Below, one piece after another: positions 37,043 through 45,368 of a stretch of 58,647 nt of DNA. Numbering within the stretch: position 1 is the first letter of the stretch; every line of letters starts with the position of its first letter. The stretch covers positions 1-58,647 of IMG/VR virus record IMGVR_UViG_3300046170_000213. One strand, given 5' to 3'. The notes beneath the pieces were generated by a model. That model saw nothing but the letters and a program-made list of their open reading frames with translations, searched no databases and was not told the DNA's origin. The stretch comes from a virus. The translations under genes and the position numbers were made by a program.

Positions 37043-39127
37043 TTAATCATCTAATAATCCTAATCCTTGTATAACAGAAGAGGCTGCAAAGCCACCTATA
37101 CCTGCTCTAGATAGTCCTCTAAGTGCTATTTTTGGTAAACCTAGTTTAGCAACTTTTCTAATCGTTGGACTCAATCCTCTAGTTAATTTGTCTGTTTGAT
37201 CTGCAAATGCAGGATACAAATAGTTAAATGGATTAGTTGCAATATCTTCAGGTGTATCTCCTTCAGCTATCTGTGATGCAATATCACCAACTGCAAATGG
37301 TGCTAGTAATGCAGGTGATGCTGCAACTCCTAGTCCTCTACCTAAAACCCTTAAACCTGTTTTTACAAAACCTTTTGGTTTTCTCTCAATACCAAGGGCT
37401 CTTGATTTACTTGCTTTGATTGTTGATGGTGCAGCTAGTGCTGTTGAAGCAGCTAACGTTCCACCTAATGCTGGTAATTGATAATCTAATATTGCAGGTC
37501 TTTCTATGTCAAGAGATACAGGTTGTGTTGCCATATCAACTAACATACTTTTCTGTTGGTCTTCGTTTGATAAATAACTTGTTGGATCATCGTTTCTAAA
37601 TGCTTTGACTAATCCTATTGCAGCTCCAACACCAGCACCGATACCAAATGTTTTTGGACCAGGGCCTTTTAAGAATCCTAAGAAACCGGTAGCCGCTTGT
37701 TTAAATTTACCTATCTTACTTGCATCTTGTGCTAATTTTTTAGGGTTTTCCTGTATAGCTTCTTCGACAGCATTGACACAACTTATAGTTCCTCCATCTG
37801 CTTTTTTAGTTCTAACTAGTTTACATATAGGGCCGTCTGCTGCTGCATCCGCTCTTATATCATCAAGAAATTTTATATTTAATCTAGACGCCATGTCGTC
37901 GGGAATATTTGGATTTACCTTAACTGCATCTTTAAATAATTTTACAGCCTCTCTTTTTGCAACACCAAGTCCTTTACCAGGTGTTATTGTTTCTGATGCA
38001 ACACCTAATCCTTCTTGAGCTGCTCCTATTTTTTTTAATTCATAGTCTGCAAGTTGAGAAGATATTTCTCCTCTGTTTAATCTATTCATAATTGTTGCAG
38101 CTTGAGTATTTTTTATTTGTGTTAACAGCTGAAAACTTTTAGTAGGCTGTTTAGAAATTAATTCTTGGTGTTGTAAAGTTAATGAGTTATTTTTAAAAGT
38201 TTTTAAAGAGGCATTTCTATCAGTAGTAAAAAAATTATATATTTCATTATATGTCGGAACTCTTTCATATTTCGAGAAATAACTACCTAGTAGTTTATCC
38301 GGCGATTGATATTTAAATTTTTTTGCAACTTTAAAAAAACCTTGCATGTCTTCATAATCAGGATGTTGTGTAATTACTTTCCCTGCAATAGCACCTTCTT
38401 TTGCTAAGTTGTAATCAACATGAGTGTATACTTGGTTTTTTCTAATATCGTTTACACCAATAAATTTATTATTTTTATCAAACACAGTTGTGTAAGTCCG
38501 TTCCGCTGCAGGTAATCCTGCTTTTTCTTGCCGCTCTGCAGCAATCTTCATGTAGTTAACTAATCGGTTTGCATCTTTCTCAGGGTAGTAACCTTGTCTT
38601 GGTTTATACTTTACGTCTTTTCTTTTTATGCCTCGTAATCGTGCTGATAGTTTTGTTTTTTGTCCAGGTGTTAAATCTATAAATTCTTCTTGTGTATAAG
38701 GTAATCCGGTTCTTGGATTGATTGGTTGTTTTTTTTCTAACAAATCAATTGTTTTATTTTTAATTTTAGAAAGGCCTACCTTTTGATAACCTAATCCTTT
38801 AGCATATCTATAAGCCTGTTTAATTCTTTTTTTAGCTGCATCATCTGTTTCTTCCCACTTATCAAAACCCTCTGCTTTAATATATTTTGAATACTTTTTA
38901 TTTATTTCTTTTGAACTAAGACCTCTACCTGTCTCTAGTTTTCTTTCTTCAATAGCTTCTAACGCTTCTTCTTTTGTGTCAAAGATACCGTTTCTACCAT
39001 TGTTAGATGTCAACGTTCTAGAAAATAAATCATCGCCAGTAGATACATAATTTTTAGCAAATAAATCTCTTACAATGTATTTTCCTTTAAATTCTTTTTG
39101 AGTGCTTAAAAATGGAGCTTGAGCCAT
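37043..39127 (-). CDS. Large virion protein with Gly-Gly motif and membrane-like C-terminus
   Basis: 694 residues. A basic, Lys-rich N-terminal half (KGLGYQKVGLSKIKNKTIDL), a Cys-bearing motif CKLVRTKKADGGTISCVNAV near residue 440, then glycine/alanine-rich hydrophobic segments (KTFGIGAGVGAAIGLVKAF; GLGVAASPALLAPFAVGDI). It resembles ejected internal proteins of short-tailed phages in composition only. It ends just before the portal leader and follows TerL and the 39127 gene, so it is expressed with packaging genes. Confidence 0.65.
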   Translation of the reverse strand: MAQAPFLSTQKEFKGKYIVRDLFAKNYVSTGDDLFSRTLTSNNGRNGIFDTKEEALEAIEERKLETGRGLSSKEINKKYSKYIKAEGFDKWEETDDAAKKRIKQAYRYAKGLGYQKVGLSKIKNKTIDLLEKKQPINPRTGLPYTQEEFIDLTPGQKTKLSARLRGIKRKDVKYKPRQGYYPEKDANRLVNYMKIAAERQEKAGLPAAERTYTTVFDKNNKFIGVNDIRKNQVYTHVDYNLAKEGAIAGKVITQHPDYEDMQGFFKVAKKFKYQSPDKLLGSYFSKYERVPTYNEIYNFFTTDRNASLKTFKNNSLTLQHQELISKQPTKSFQLLTQIKNTQAATIMNRLNRGEISSQLADYELKKIGAAQEGLGVASETITPGKGLGVAKREAVKLFKDAVKVNPNIPDDMASRLNIKFLDDIRADAAADGPICKLVRTKKADGGTISCVNAVEEAIQENPKKLAQDASKIGKFKQAATGFLGFLKGPGPKTFGIGAGVGAAIGLVKAFRNDDPTSYLSNEDQQKSMLVDMATQPVSLDIERPAILDYQLPALGGTLAASTALAAPSTIKASKSRALGIERKPKGFVKTGLRVLGRGLGVAASPALLAPFAVGDIASQIAEGDTPEDIATNPFNYLYPAFADQTDKLTRGLSPTIRKVAKLGLPKIALRGLSRAGIGGFAASSVIQGLGLLDD

Positions 39128-40392
39128 TACACCTCCAGGATGCCGGCAAGACCGCCGCTTTTAAGTCCTGGAATGTCTATGCCTAATTGTATTTGTATTT
39201 CTCTAATGCCATCTGGGTAGTCATCAGGATTTTTTAATACCTTGTGCAGGTTTCTAAAATATTCTGTTTTCTCTTTTCCAACTAAACTTTTGTCAGATCC
39301 TAGATTTGCAAATAGTCTTGAAATATCTTTTGCTTCAATACCATACTTACGTAGAGCTTGATAACCGATTCTTGCGGCACCACCAGCGAACATAGGTACA
39401 CGTCCACCATCTGCAAATTCAAAGTCATCAGGGTTGATAGACTCAGGATCAAAGAATCTACTAGTTACTGAATTACCTCTTGCATCTTTTATCTTAACTA
39501 AATTTTCTGCAAACTCTTGTATATCATTTGGTGAATCTAATTTTGCAACTGCTGATGCAACCTTTGGTCCAAAGTATTTTTGAACTAGTAATAACGGATC
39601 ACCAAATCCACCACCGCCACCTTCGGTTGCAAATTTTAAATCGTCTGCTTCCATAACACTAGATAAAGTTGTACCACCTGGAAAATCTGGGTCTTCTAAA
39701 TCTTTAACTCTGTTTAAAAAATCTCTAGCGTTTGCTCTTGCTACTGGTTTTGCATTTTCTGCAACTCCTGACATTTGATAAATTTTATTTACTAAGTCAT
39801 CTACAATTAAACTATTATTCTTAACAGACTTGATCGCTTCAAGTCCTGCACCTGTTGGTGCTGATACATCATCTACAGTATCGAAATATCCTTTACCAAA
39901 TTTTCTATCGACAAGATCTTGAACTACGTCTTCTTTGCTTTTAGTAAACTCCTGGACTTCATCTATTGGTCTAGATGGTAAGATTGTATCTCTTGGGTCG
40001 ACACCTTCTGGTAAATCAATATCGTCTCTTAATGACATCAAACCTTCTGCATCTAAGTTTCTAGTTCTTGTTGCAAGATCTGTAATGTTCGCTGGCGCTG
40101 CAGCAGGGTTATAGAACTCATCCATCTTGGACATATTCTCTAATAACTTACCCGCTTGAAGATCATTTAATTTATCTCCAGCAGCAAAGCTAACTGAGTC
40201 TTTTAATTCCTCAAGTGCTTTAGACTGAGGTAATGCACCTAGTGCATTAGTGTTTAAATCCATTTTTAATATTTCAGGCTCACCCTTACCGATAAAGCTA
40301 ACATTGGTTTTAGTACCTAAAACGTCAGATACGTTCCCGCCAAGCTTTTGATAAAGTTTTACAATTTGATTTACTATCTCTTTTCTAGCCAT
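39127..40392 (-). CDS. Virion protein with two Gly-Gly motifs
   Basis: 421 residues. Acidic and helical in its N-terminal part, with GGGGGFGDPLLLVQKYFGPK near residue 265, then FADGGRVPMFAGGAARIGYQ near residue 330, and it ends SGGLAGILEV. The C-terminal signature is shared with 11312-12449. It overlaps TerL by 8 bases and couples to the 694-aa protein at 39127. Probably a packaged protein; function unknown. Confidence 0.65.
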   Translation of the reverse strand: MARKEIVNQIVKLYQKLGGNVSDVLGTKTNVSFIGKGEPEILKMDLNTNALGALPQSKALEELKDSVSFAAGDKLNDLQAGKLLENMSKMDEFYNPAAAPANITDLATRTRNLDAEGLMSLRDDIDLPEGVDPRDTILPSRPIDEVQEFTKSKEDVVQDLVDRKFGKGYFDTVDDVSAPTGAGLEAIKSVKNNSLIVDDLVNKIYQMSGVAENAKPVARANARDFLNRVKDLEDPDFPGGTTLSSVMEADDLKFATEGGGGGFGDPLLLVQKYFGPKVASAVAKLDSPNDIQEFAENLVKIKDARGNSVTSRFFDPESINPDDFEFADGGRVPMFAGGAARIGYQALRKYGIEAKDISRLFANLGSDKSLVGKEKTEYFRNLHKVLKNPDDYPDGIREIQIQLGIDIPGLKSGGLAGILEV

Positions 40393-41851
40393 AATATTCT
40401 AACCTGCTTCTGTCCGGCAAAGGTTCGTCTTCATATGCATCTTTATTACGAACTAAGCCACCTTGTTTAATACGCATAATCGCCTGTGTTGTGGAGTCGA
40501 CATAGTCATCGTGATCTCCAAACGGAAATGATGCGCACTCTTCCACAACCTCTTGAGCGTAGTGTTCATGCATAGGAGCATAAATCATACCCATCTCAAA
40601 AAGCGGTGCTACTGAGTTTACTCTAGCATGTTTATCATTTCCTCGGCTCGGCGTAAAGTTAATTACGGGGATTCCCATATCTCTTAATTCATGGGTTAGA
40701 GGGATACCAGAGGCTTTAGACTCTACGATTACCATGTCAGGCCGCCAATACAAATACTCCTCATGAGCAACTTTCCTAAGTTCTGGAAACTCATAACGAT
40801 CTTTGAAAGCATTGAGTAATATTATATTAGCCCTACCGTCATCATCTTTAAAGACTCCCCAGGTAGTAATAGCACTAAAGTCAGCAGATTCTTTTTTAAG
40901 AAAAGCGGTATCATAACTTTGAATTATAAAATCACATTGTGGTGGATCTTTACCTTCCCAGTTCTGCCACCAGTCTCTTTTAAGAATCGCACCTTCTTCA
41001 GCGGTTGGCTGTTGCATATATTGAGCGTTCCAGTTGTTAACTGGAATAGATGCTTTGGTTTTTTCTAATTCTTCCCTGGTCCAGTATTCCGGCCAAACAG
41101 GTTTACCGTCCGGTAACAGTGCAGGTAGTTCTACCACTTCCCATTGGTCAGAGTTTTCTTCTCCCTGAGCCCTGATTAATTGTCCAGTAATATCTTTTGT
41201 AGACCATCTAGTCATTACAACCACGATACGACCACCAGGTTGAAGACGTTGACGTGGACCTGATGTATACCAGTTCCATGCTTTATCAAACGACTTACTA
41301 TCTTTTTTAATATCTTGTTCTTTGTGCGGGTCATCAATAATTAAAAGATCAGCACCACGACCTGTAATTGCTCCACCAACACCGGCTGCGAAATATTCAC
41401 CACCTTGTTCGGTTTTCCATTTCCCTGCTGCCTGACTATCTTCCATCAGTCTAGTGTCAAATAATTGTTTGTAGTTTTCTTGGTCTACAAGATTCTTGGT
41501 CTTACGGCCAAAGTCTATTGCTAGATCTGCCGTGTGTGTTGCTTGAATGATCTTTAACCGGGGATCGAGGCCAACCATCCATGCCGGGAGTAAGTATGAG
41601 GCAAACTCCGACTTAGTGTGTCTTGGCGGCATGTTAATGATCAGTCTTTTAATTTTCCCGCTAGCGAGATCATTAAATTTTTTATTAATTTTTTTATGAT
41701 GAGAACCTTCGATAAACTCCGGCCAAACATACTTGACGAAACTCAAAAAGTCTTTTTTGATAACTGGTCTTGCTTTATCTAGTTCTACACTCTTTTCTAG
41801 ATCCAAAAGTCGTGCTTTCTCTTCTGGAGTCAATCCTGACAAATTTTCCAT
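40385..41851 (-). CDS. terL: Terminase large subunit
   Basis: 488 residues. ATPase: Walker A-like MPPRHTKSE (residues 74-82) and Walker B LLIIDDPHKE (169-178). The RNaseH-like nuclease carries acidic residues in QSYDTAFLKKESADFSAIT, VIVESKASGIPL and DHDDYVDSTTQAI. It packages concatemeric DNA into proheads and cuts it. It is transcribed on the minus strand after a 264-base intergenic stretch, with the small subunit on the other strand 5 kb away. Confidence 0.95.
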   Translation of the reverse strand: MENLSGLTPEEKARLLDLEKSVELDKARPVIKKDFLSFVKYVWPEFIEGSHHKKINKKFNDLASGKIKRLIINMPPRHTKSEFASYLLPAWMVGLDPRLKIIQATHTADLAIDFGRKTKNLVDQENYKQLFDTRLMEDSQAAGKWKTEQGGEYFAAGVGGAITGRGADLLIIDDPHKEQDIKKDSKSFDKAWNWYTSGPRQRLQPGGRIVVVMTRWSTKDITGQLIRAQGEENSDQWEVVELPALLPDGKPVWPEYWTREELEKTKASIPVNNWNAQYMQQPTAEEGAILKRDWWQNWEGKDPPQCDFIIQSYDTAFLKKESADFSAITTWGVFKDDDGRANIILLNAFKDRYEFPELRKVAHEEYLYWRPDMVIVESKASGIPLTHELRDMGIPVINFTPSRGNDKHARVNSVAPLFEMGMIYAPMHEHYAQEVVEECASFPFGDHDDYVDSTTQAIMRIKQGGLVRNKDAYEDEPLPDRSRLEYYG

Positions 41852-42115
41852 AAAATTTTTTATTATATTTTTTATATAACCTATTTTTGAAATCTTGGCT
41901 ATAAGAGTCTAAATCTTACATATATGTACATACTTGGGACCCCTACTACAGATTAGGGTGGGCCCCCCCAAAGTTTTCAAGCAAAAAATCAATATGTAGT
42001 GGTACCTCTATCGAGACACACTATGCATAAATGACATATGTTGTTTTTGCATACCCTATAAGAGTTTGTAGGATTTGTAGATCATACCTAACCTACAAAC
42101 CCTACTGCGAGATTA
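41852..42115. other. Intergenic region upstream of TerL
   Basis: 264 bases without a gene. Contains a GGGTGGGCCCCCCC palindrome (41956-41969) with a CAAGC 8 bases later, a perfect inverted repeat GTTTGTAGG/CCTACAAAC (42064-42072 and 42092-42100), and the 10-mer CTATAAGAGT twice (near 41899 and 42055). On the minus strand this should hold both the terminator of the 42116 operon and the TerL promoter. I see no strong TTGACA. Confidence 0.55.
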
Positions 42116-42376
42116 TCAGAAAGGCATTTCCGATTGTTCTTCTTTCACTTCCATTTCTTTAGTGAGTACCAATGGCTCTTGGACTACACTAAATGAAACT
42201 TCTTGTAAGTGATAAGAAATTCTTTTCCTGTCCTCGTTCAATGTATCAAGTGCCAACATAATTCTTACTGCAGTTGTCAAATCATACATCTTATCTTTAT
42301 GGATACTGTAAGTATCGTTGATGTGTTCATACTTAGCTTTTTCAATTATAAAAAACTTTTTATTTTCGTCTATCAT
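42116..42376 (-). CDS. Hypothetical protein, 86 aa
   Basis: MIDENKKFFIIEKAKYEHIN, an alpha/beta protein with LTTAVRIMLALDTLNEDRKR and an acidic C-terminus. The ATG overlaps the end of the next gene (ATGA-type). No family recognised. Encoded downstream of the 334-aa gene, apparently in the same minus-strand unit. Confidence 0.5.
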   Translation of the reverse strand: MIDENKKFFIIEKAKYEHINDTYSIHKDKMYDLTTAVRIMLALDTLNEDRKRISYHLQEVSFSVVQEPLVLTKEMEVKEEQSEMPF

Positions 42377-42564
42377 AATTTAATACTCCAAGTATCTGAC
42401 GCAGTTCTATATCCATCTGCGTCTATGTCAAAATAGGTCATTAACATACGACCAGATTTTGATAACCAATATCTGCATTTATCTGTCCATAATGCATTTC
42501 TTGTTATTGTTTTCTTATCACTCGCTGAATAGTAAGTAATAACAAAAGGTTTATTATTTATCAT
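42373..42564 (-). CDS. Hypothetical protein, 63 aa
   Basis: MINNKPFVITYYSASDKKTI, rich in aromatic residues (WTDKCRYWLSKSGRMLMTYF), possibly a small beta domain. No known family. The stop overlaps the start of the 86-aa gene. Confidence 0.45.
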   Translation of the reverse strand: MINNKPFVITYYSASDKKTITRNALWTDKCRYWLSKSGRMLMTYFDIDADGYRTASDTWSIKL

Positions 42565-42596
42565 TTATTTATTCTCGCTTTCTATAACTTAATTGT

Positions 42597-42624
42597 TATG
42601 GGATTAGATTATACTAATCCCATA
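42597..42624. terminator. 11-bp perfect hairpin after the 334-aa gene
   Basis: TATGGGATTAG pairs with CTAATCCCATA around a 6-nt loop. It follows the minus-strand gene ending at 42638. No clear U-run, so it may be a weak or attenuating terminator. Confidence 0.5.
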
Positions 42625-42637
42625 GTTAATCAACACC

Positions 42638-43642
42638 TTAATTCAAGTTATCAGAATTAGTTTGTTGTTGTTGCATATATGCAACTCTTTCTGCAATCTT
42701 TTGTTCTCTAGTTTTTTCAGTATTTTTCATACCTTTTATTCTTTCAGCTAGATTTTTCGGATTGTAAATAACAAGTCCTGTACTATTAGTTCTTATTATT
42801 TCTGCCTCTTGGATATTTATTCCAAGTTCGGTTGCTAATTCAACTGCCTCGTCTAGCCATTTATAACCTTTTAATCCTAACTTGATCTCTTTCATTTGTT
42901 TCAAGACACTTTCAATCCATTTACTATGTGCCATAACAAAAGCTGACTTTTGTTGTTTCCAAGAAATTAAAAAATTAAATTCCTCTTTTTCACACGCAAT
43001 AGAACGATCTCTACAATAATCTCTACCAATCAAATCAAGCTGATATTTTTCGTTCCAATCCTTGCCATACTTGGTTTCATTATTTCTTCCACCAGATAAG
43101 CCAAGATATTTTTCATTATTCTCAACAAACTTTCTTTTGTGTGGATTGTCGTCTTTGTCGGCTTGTTCAATTAAGATATCTGCGTTGCAATCTTCTTGTG
43201 CATTAATCTCATCTCTAAACAAAGCAAACCCATAACTTTGATCTCTATTAGAAGAATAATTGTTGTCGGTATCAATATCGCCATTTAATCTAAAATCAAA
43301 ATGTTTTTCTATTGGTACATTTTCTTCAATAGTAGTTTCGCCATTGTAGTTTGTTTTTTCTTTGTTGCCTAAATAATGAAAATGGAAACAACTATCTTTT
43401 GCAATCGTTGAAACATTTTCAAACTTGTTTTGAAGATAGTAAGCTTTTTCAACATCATCTTCTGTATAATGTCGTCTTACTATTTTTTCTGCAACACTCC
43501 AAGCTTGATCGTTGATATCAATTTGATCTGCTTTTAAAGTATCATACTTTCTTTTTTCTTGGGTGTCCTCTTGTTGCAAATGTACTTTTATTCTATTTGC
43601 AATCTTGTTTCGGTACTCTTGGTTTAATCGTATTCTAGCCAT
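42638..43642 (-). CDS. Phage protein, possibly nucleotide-modification (Nmad5-like)
   Basis: 334 residues. MARIRLNQEYRNKIANRIKV with a helical region (RRHYTEDDVEKAYYLQNKFE), an acidic central insert (Asp/Asn-rich), and a Lys-rich C-terminal helix with the segment EAVELATELGIN. The opening motif resembles the Nmad5 family that associates with phage DNA modification, but I cannot confirm it. A GAGGACA ribosome site precedes the start, next to an operator-like palindrome. Confidence 0.5.
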   Translation of the reverse strand: MARIRLNQEYRNKIANRIKVHLQQEDTQEKRKYDTLKADQIDINDQAWSVAEKIVRRHYTEDDVEKAYYLQNKFENVSTIAKDSCFHFHYLGNKEKTNYNGETTIEENVPIEKHFDFRLNGDIDTDNNYSSNRDQSYGFALFRDEINAQEDCNADILIEQADKDDNPHKRKFVENNEKYLGLSGGRNNETKYGKDWNEKYQLDLIGRDYCRDRSIACEKEEFNFLISWKQQKSAFVMAHSKWIESVLKQMKEIKLGLKGYKWLDEAVELATELGINIQEAEIIRTNSTGLVIYNPKNLAERIKGMKNTEKTREQKIAERVAYMQQQQTNSDNLN

Positions 43643-43692
43643 TTGTCCTCTTTCTTTTTTATTGGTTAATGTAAAAAAAGTTTTAAACTAAT

Positions 43693-43721
43693 ATTGACAA
43701 TAGTCAATAGGATATTATATT
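43693..43721 (+). promoter_or_regulatory. Sigma70-like promoter with overlapping palindromic operator
   Basis: TTGACA (43694-43699), 16-bp spacer, TATATT (43716-43721) reading toward the zinc protein. The -35 is embedded in the perfect inverted repeat ATTGAC-AATA-GTCAAT (43693-43708), a likely repressor site. A divergent minus-strand gene starts at 43642. Confidence 0.65.
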
Positions 43722-43763
43722 AAAAACTGTTATTTATAAAAACTTAACACAATTAACAGTATT

Positions 43764-43800
43764 GGGTTGAGAGGTAGTTCCAGAGTGGAATACTCAACCC
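43764..43800 (+). promoter_or_regulatory. Stable hairpin in the 5' leader of the zinc protein
   Basis: GGGTTGA (43764-43770) pairs with TCAACCC (43794-43800), and within it GTA-TTCCA with TGGAATAC across a 1-base bulge, around a GAG loop. It lies between the promoter and the AAAGGAC ribosome site. Could be an RNase III or translational control element. Confidence 0.55.
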
Positions 43801-43817
43801 AAACAGAAAGGACAGAA

Positions 43818-44192
43818 ATGACATTAAAATATTGTCAATCTCATAAGTGCCATACTTATGACACAAAAGACAGGAAACGAGGCTCTAAAGGAAATAAGAC
43901 AAATCAAACTAGAAGAAGAAGTGAGTTCTATTATGGAAATGGAAATTTCTGCTCATTAAATTGCTATGATAGTTGGGCAAGGGATTTCATGGATAGAGCA
44001 ATAGATAATATTAGTGGTCGGATTACTGAGCCATATATCTTAACAGAAGAAAATGCGTGGCGAAAAAGAAGAAGTTATAGTTTTGATAATGGAGGTTATC
44101 AACCAACTTATTTTTGGCATAATGCGTGTACAGGCGAGGACAGACAGATTACTGAAGAAGAATTCAGAAATCAATCTCAACCTAATTTATAG
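43818..44192 (+). CDS. Small zinc-finger-like protein
   Basis: I choose ATG 43818 (MTLKYCQSHKCHTYDTKDRK), preceded by AAAGGACAG; earlier in-frame codons lie in the hairpin leader. 124 residues. CxxxxC early and FCSLNCYDSW at about residue 45 form a probable Cys-ligand zinc site; the C-terminus is Asn/Gln/Tyr-rich. Function unknown. It belongs to the plus-strand island and is followed by a strong terminator. Confidence 0.6.
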   Translation: MTLKYCQSHKCHTYDTKDRKRGSKGNKTNQTRRRSEFYYGNGNFCSLNCYDSWARDFMDRAIDNISGRITEPYILTEENAWRKRRSYSFDNGGYQPTYFWHNACTGEDRQITEEEFRNQSQPNL

Positions 44193-44211
44193 TTTCATCT
44201 GTCCTTGATGA

Positions 44212-44259
44212 AAAATCCTAGTTTAGATTAATTCTAAACTAGGATTTTGTTTTTTTTTT
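44212..44259 (+). terminator. Strong rho-independent terminator
   Basis: A perfect 16-bp stem (AAAATCCTAGTTTAGA, 44212-44227, with its complement 44233-44248) around a 5-nt loop, then G followed by ten T. Ends the transcript of the zinc protein. Confidence 0.85.
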
Positions 44260-44273
44260 GGGTGGGCCCTCCC
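44260..44273. repeat. GGGCCC palindrome, copy 2
   Basis: GGGTGGGCCCTCCC flanked by an 8-10 base T run on the left and an A run on the right, so the whole 30-base region is nearly self-complementary. It directly abuts the terminator T-run. One of five close copies of this element (41956, 44260, 44932, 44967, 45387). Confidence 0.7.
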
Positions 44274-44362
44274 AAAAAAAATAAGCGTTCGAGCCTAATT
44301 ATTTTCTTGTAAGATGTTCTAGGATTTGATAACTCTTATGAAACAATAAAGGAGAAATAAAT

Positions 44363-44758
44363 ATGGGACTAGATCAATACGCAGGACTTCGAGATAGTAA
44401 AGGCGAAGTTCATGAAAAGTTTTATTGGAGAAAGCATGCACGCCTACAGGTGTTCATGTCTAAACAATTCAATAAACAAAAAAAAGATCAAGATCACAAT
44501 ACACATGACGACCTGCAACATCTAGGTTTTAATGGTAGTCAAGGTGGTGTTACAATTACTGAAGATGTAATCAAGGATCTGGAAGAGGCAATCAAAAATG
44601 ATTATTATAATCACTTTGCCTCTGATGGTTTCTTTTGGGGTCAGCAATTCCAAGAGGAACAAGTTAAAGAATACAAAGCCCAAGATGAAGAATTTTTAAA
44701 ATGGGCTAAAGAACAAGTTAAAGCAGGAAGACAAATCGGCTACGATTGTTCTTGGTAA
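44363..44758 (+). CDS. Conserved phage protein, MGLDQYAG type
   Basis: 131 residues with the opening MGLDQYAGLRDSKGEVHEKF, then YWRKHARLQVFMSKQF and a Glu/Lys-rich C-terminus with GFFWGQQFQEEQVKEYK. The MGLD..., YWRKH and FFWG blocks mark a widely distributed phage family of unknown function. Perfect ribosome site (AAAGGAG). The gene is isolated between terminator and hairpin. Confidence 0.7.
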   Translation: MGLDQYAGLRDSKGEVHEKFYWRKHARLQVFMSKQFNKQKKDQDHNTHDDLQHLGFNGSQGGVTITEDVIKDLEEAIKNDYYNHFASDGFFWGQQFQEEQVKEYKAQDEEFLKWAKEQVKAGRQIGYDCSW

Positions 44759-44760
44759 AG

Positions 44761-44784
44761 TTTTAAGGGCGAAAGCCCTTAAAA
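44761..44784. terminator. GAAA-loop hairpin terminator
   Basis: TTTTAAGGGC-GAAA-GCCCTTAAAA, a perfect 10-bp stem with GNRA-like loop, 2 bases past the stop of the preceding gene. Its A/T-rich ends let it terminate on either strand. Confidence 0.8.
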
Positions 44785-44931
44785 AATTTGGGCTAGTATA
44801 GGGCGCCTGGACATTTCTGGGCTATACTCTAGGTCGTGACGTGACTGGACTGCAGTGTCTCCTCGTTGATCGATTGGGAAGGAGATCGCCTATTGGCCAC
44901 TGGCCCAAATTAAATTTTTTTATTTTTTTTT
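44785..44931. other. Structured GC-richer intergenic DNA
   Basis: No convincing gene. Contains CTAGTATAG pairing with CTATACTCTAG (2-base bulge), a second short hairpin CGAT/ATCG, and a TTGGCCACTGGCCCAA near-palindrome, then a T-rich run into the next palindrome. The composition is distinctly less A/T-rich than the neighbouring genes. It could be a small RNA or part of the origin structure. Confidence 0.35.
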
Positions 44932-45001
44932 GGGTGGGCCCGCCCATAGTTCACAAGCTTCAAGCAGGGTGGGCCCGCCCAGTATCCTCAAGCCTGCAAG
45001 C
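44932..45001. repeat. Two GGGCCC palindromes with phased CAAGC repeats
   Basis: GGGTGGGCCCGCCC at 44932-44945 and again at 44967-44980. Each is followed at 8-9 bases by a pair of CAAGC boxes (44954, 44961; 44989, 44997) spaced 7-8 bases. A composite unit repeated in tandem, just upstream of a DnaA box. Confidence 0.7.
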
Positions 45002-45017
45002 TGTCAAGAAAATTATC

Positions 45018-45026
45018 TGTGGATAA
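45018..45026 (+). promoter_or_regulatory. Perfect DnaA box
   Basis: TGTGGATAA is the complement of the consensus TTATCCACA. It is followed by A/T-rich DNA and a near-match (TGTGGGATAA) at about 45042. In a phage this suggests recruitment of host DnaA or a borrowed binding site. Confidence 0.5.
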
Positions 45027-45053
45027 CTTAAATATTTTACTTGTGGGATAAAC

Positions 45054-45155
45054 TGGGACCTGCTATAGTAGCAGCAGGTTCATTGCTGGTTAACATGACT
45101 GCCACTTGTACTGACTACGGTTAGTAGCAATGGACCCTAACAACAGAAAGGACAT
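45054..45155 (+). promoter_or_regulatory. Hairpin-rich leader of the 45156 gene
   Basis: CTGCTA-TAG-TAGCAG hairpin, then CATTGCT (45081-45087) pairing with AGCAATG (45126-45132), extended by TTAAC/GTTAG. An AAAGGAC ribosome site precedes the ATG. No clear promoter seen. Confidence 0.45.
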
Positions 45156-45368
45156 ATGAGAACAGATAGAAAAAAAGACCTGGACATGTATTACAACGAC
45201 CACCTGAAGCTGCACATCATGCGTAGACTCATGCTGGTGAAAACTTGGTCCGAGATCAAGGGCATCCAGTCGGCTGTCTTTGAGGCCCTGGACCGGGAAG
45301 ACAAACTCGAGCAGGCTGAGCGCGAAGCGTTCGAAGCCTGGAAGAAAACTGGAGGAGAAAAGGCCTGA
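45156..45368 (+). CDS. Small charged helical protein, 70 aa
   Basis: MRTDRKKDLDMYYNDHLKLH, then RLMLVKTWSEIKGIQSAVFE and an acidic helix (ALDREDKLEQAEREAFEAWK). Entirely alpha-helical by eye. Base composition is clearly GC-richer than most of the genome, suggesting recent acquisition. Function unknown; it has its own terminator. Confidence 0.6.
   Translation: MRTDRKKDLDMYYNDHLKLHIMRRLMLVKTWSEIKGIQSAVFEALDREDKLEQAEREAFEAWKKTGGEKA

Noticed and set aside
44841-45026. Plus-strand reading frame over the palindromes
   Set aside because: Runs through GGGCCC repeats and poly-T, no ribosome site, no homology recognised.
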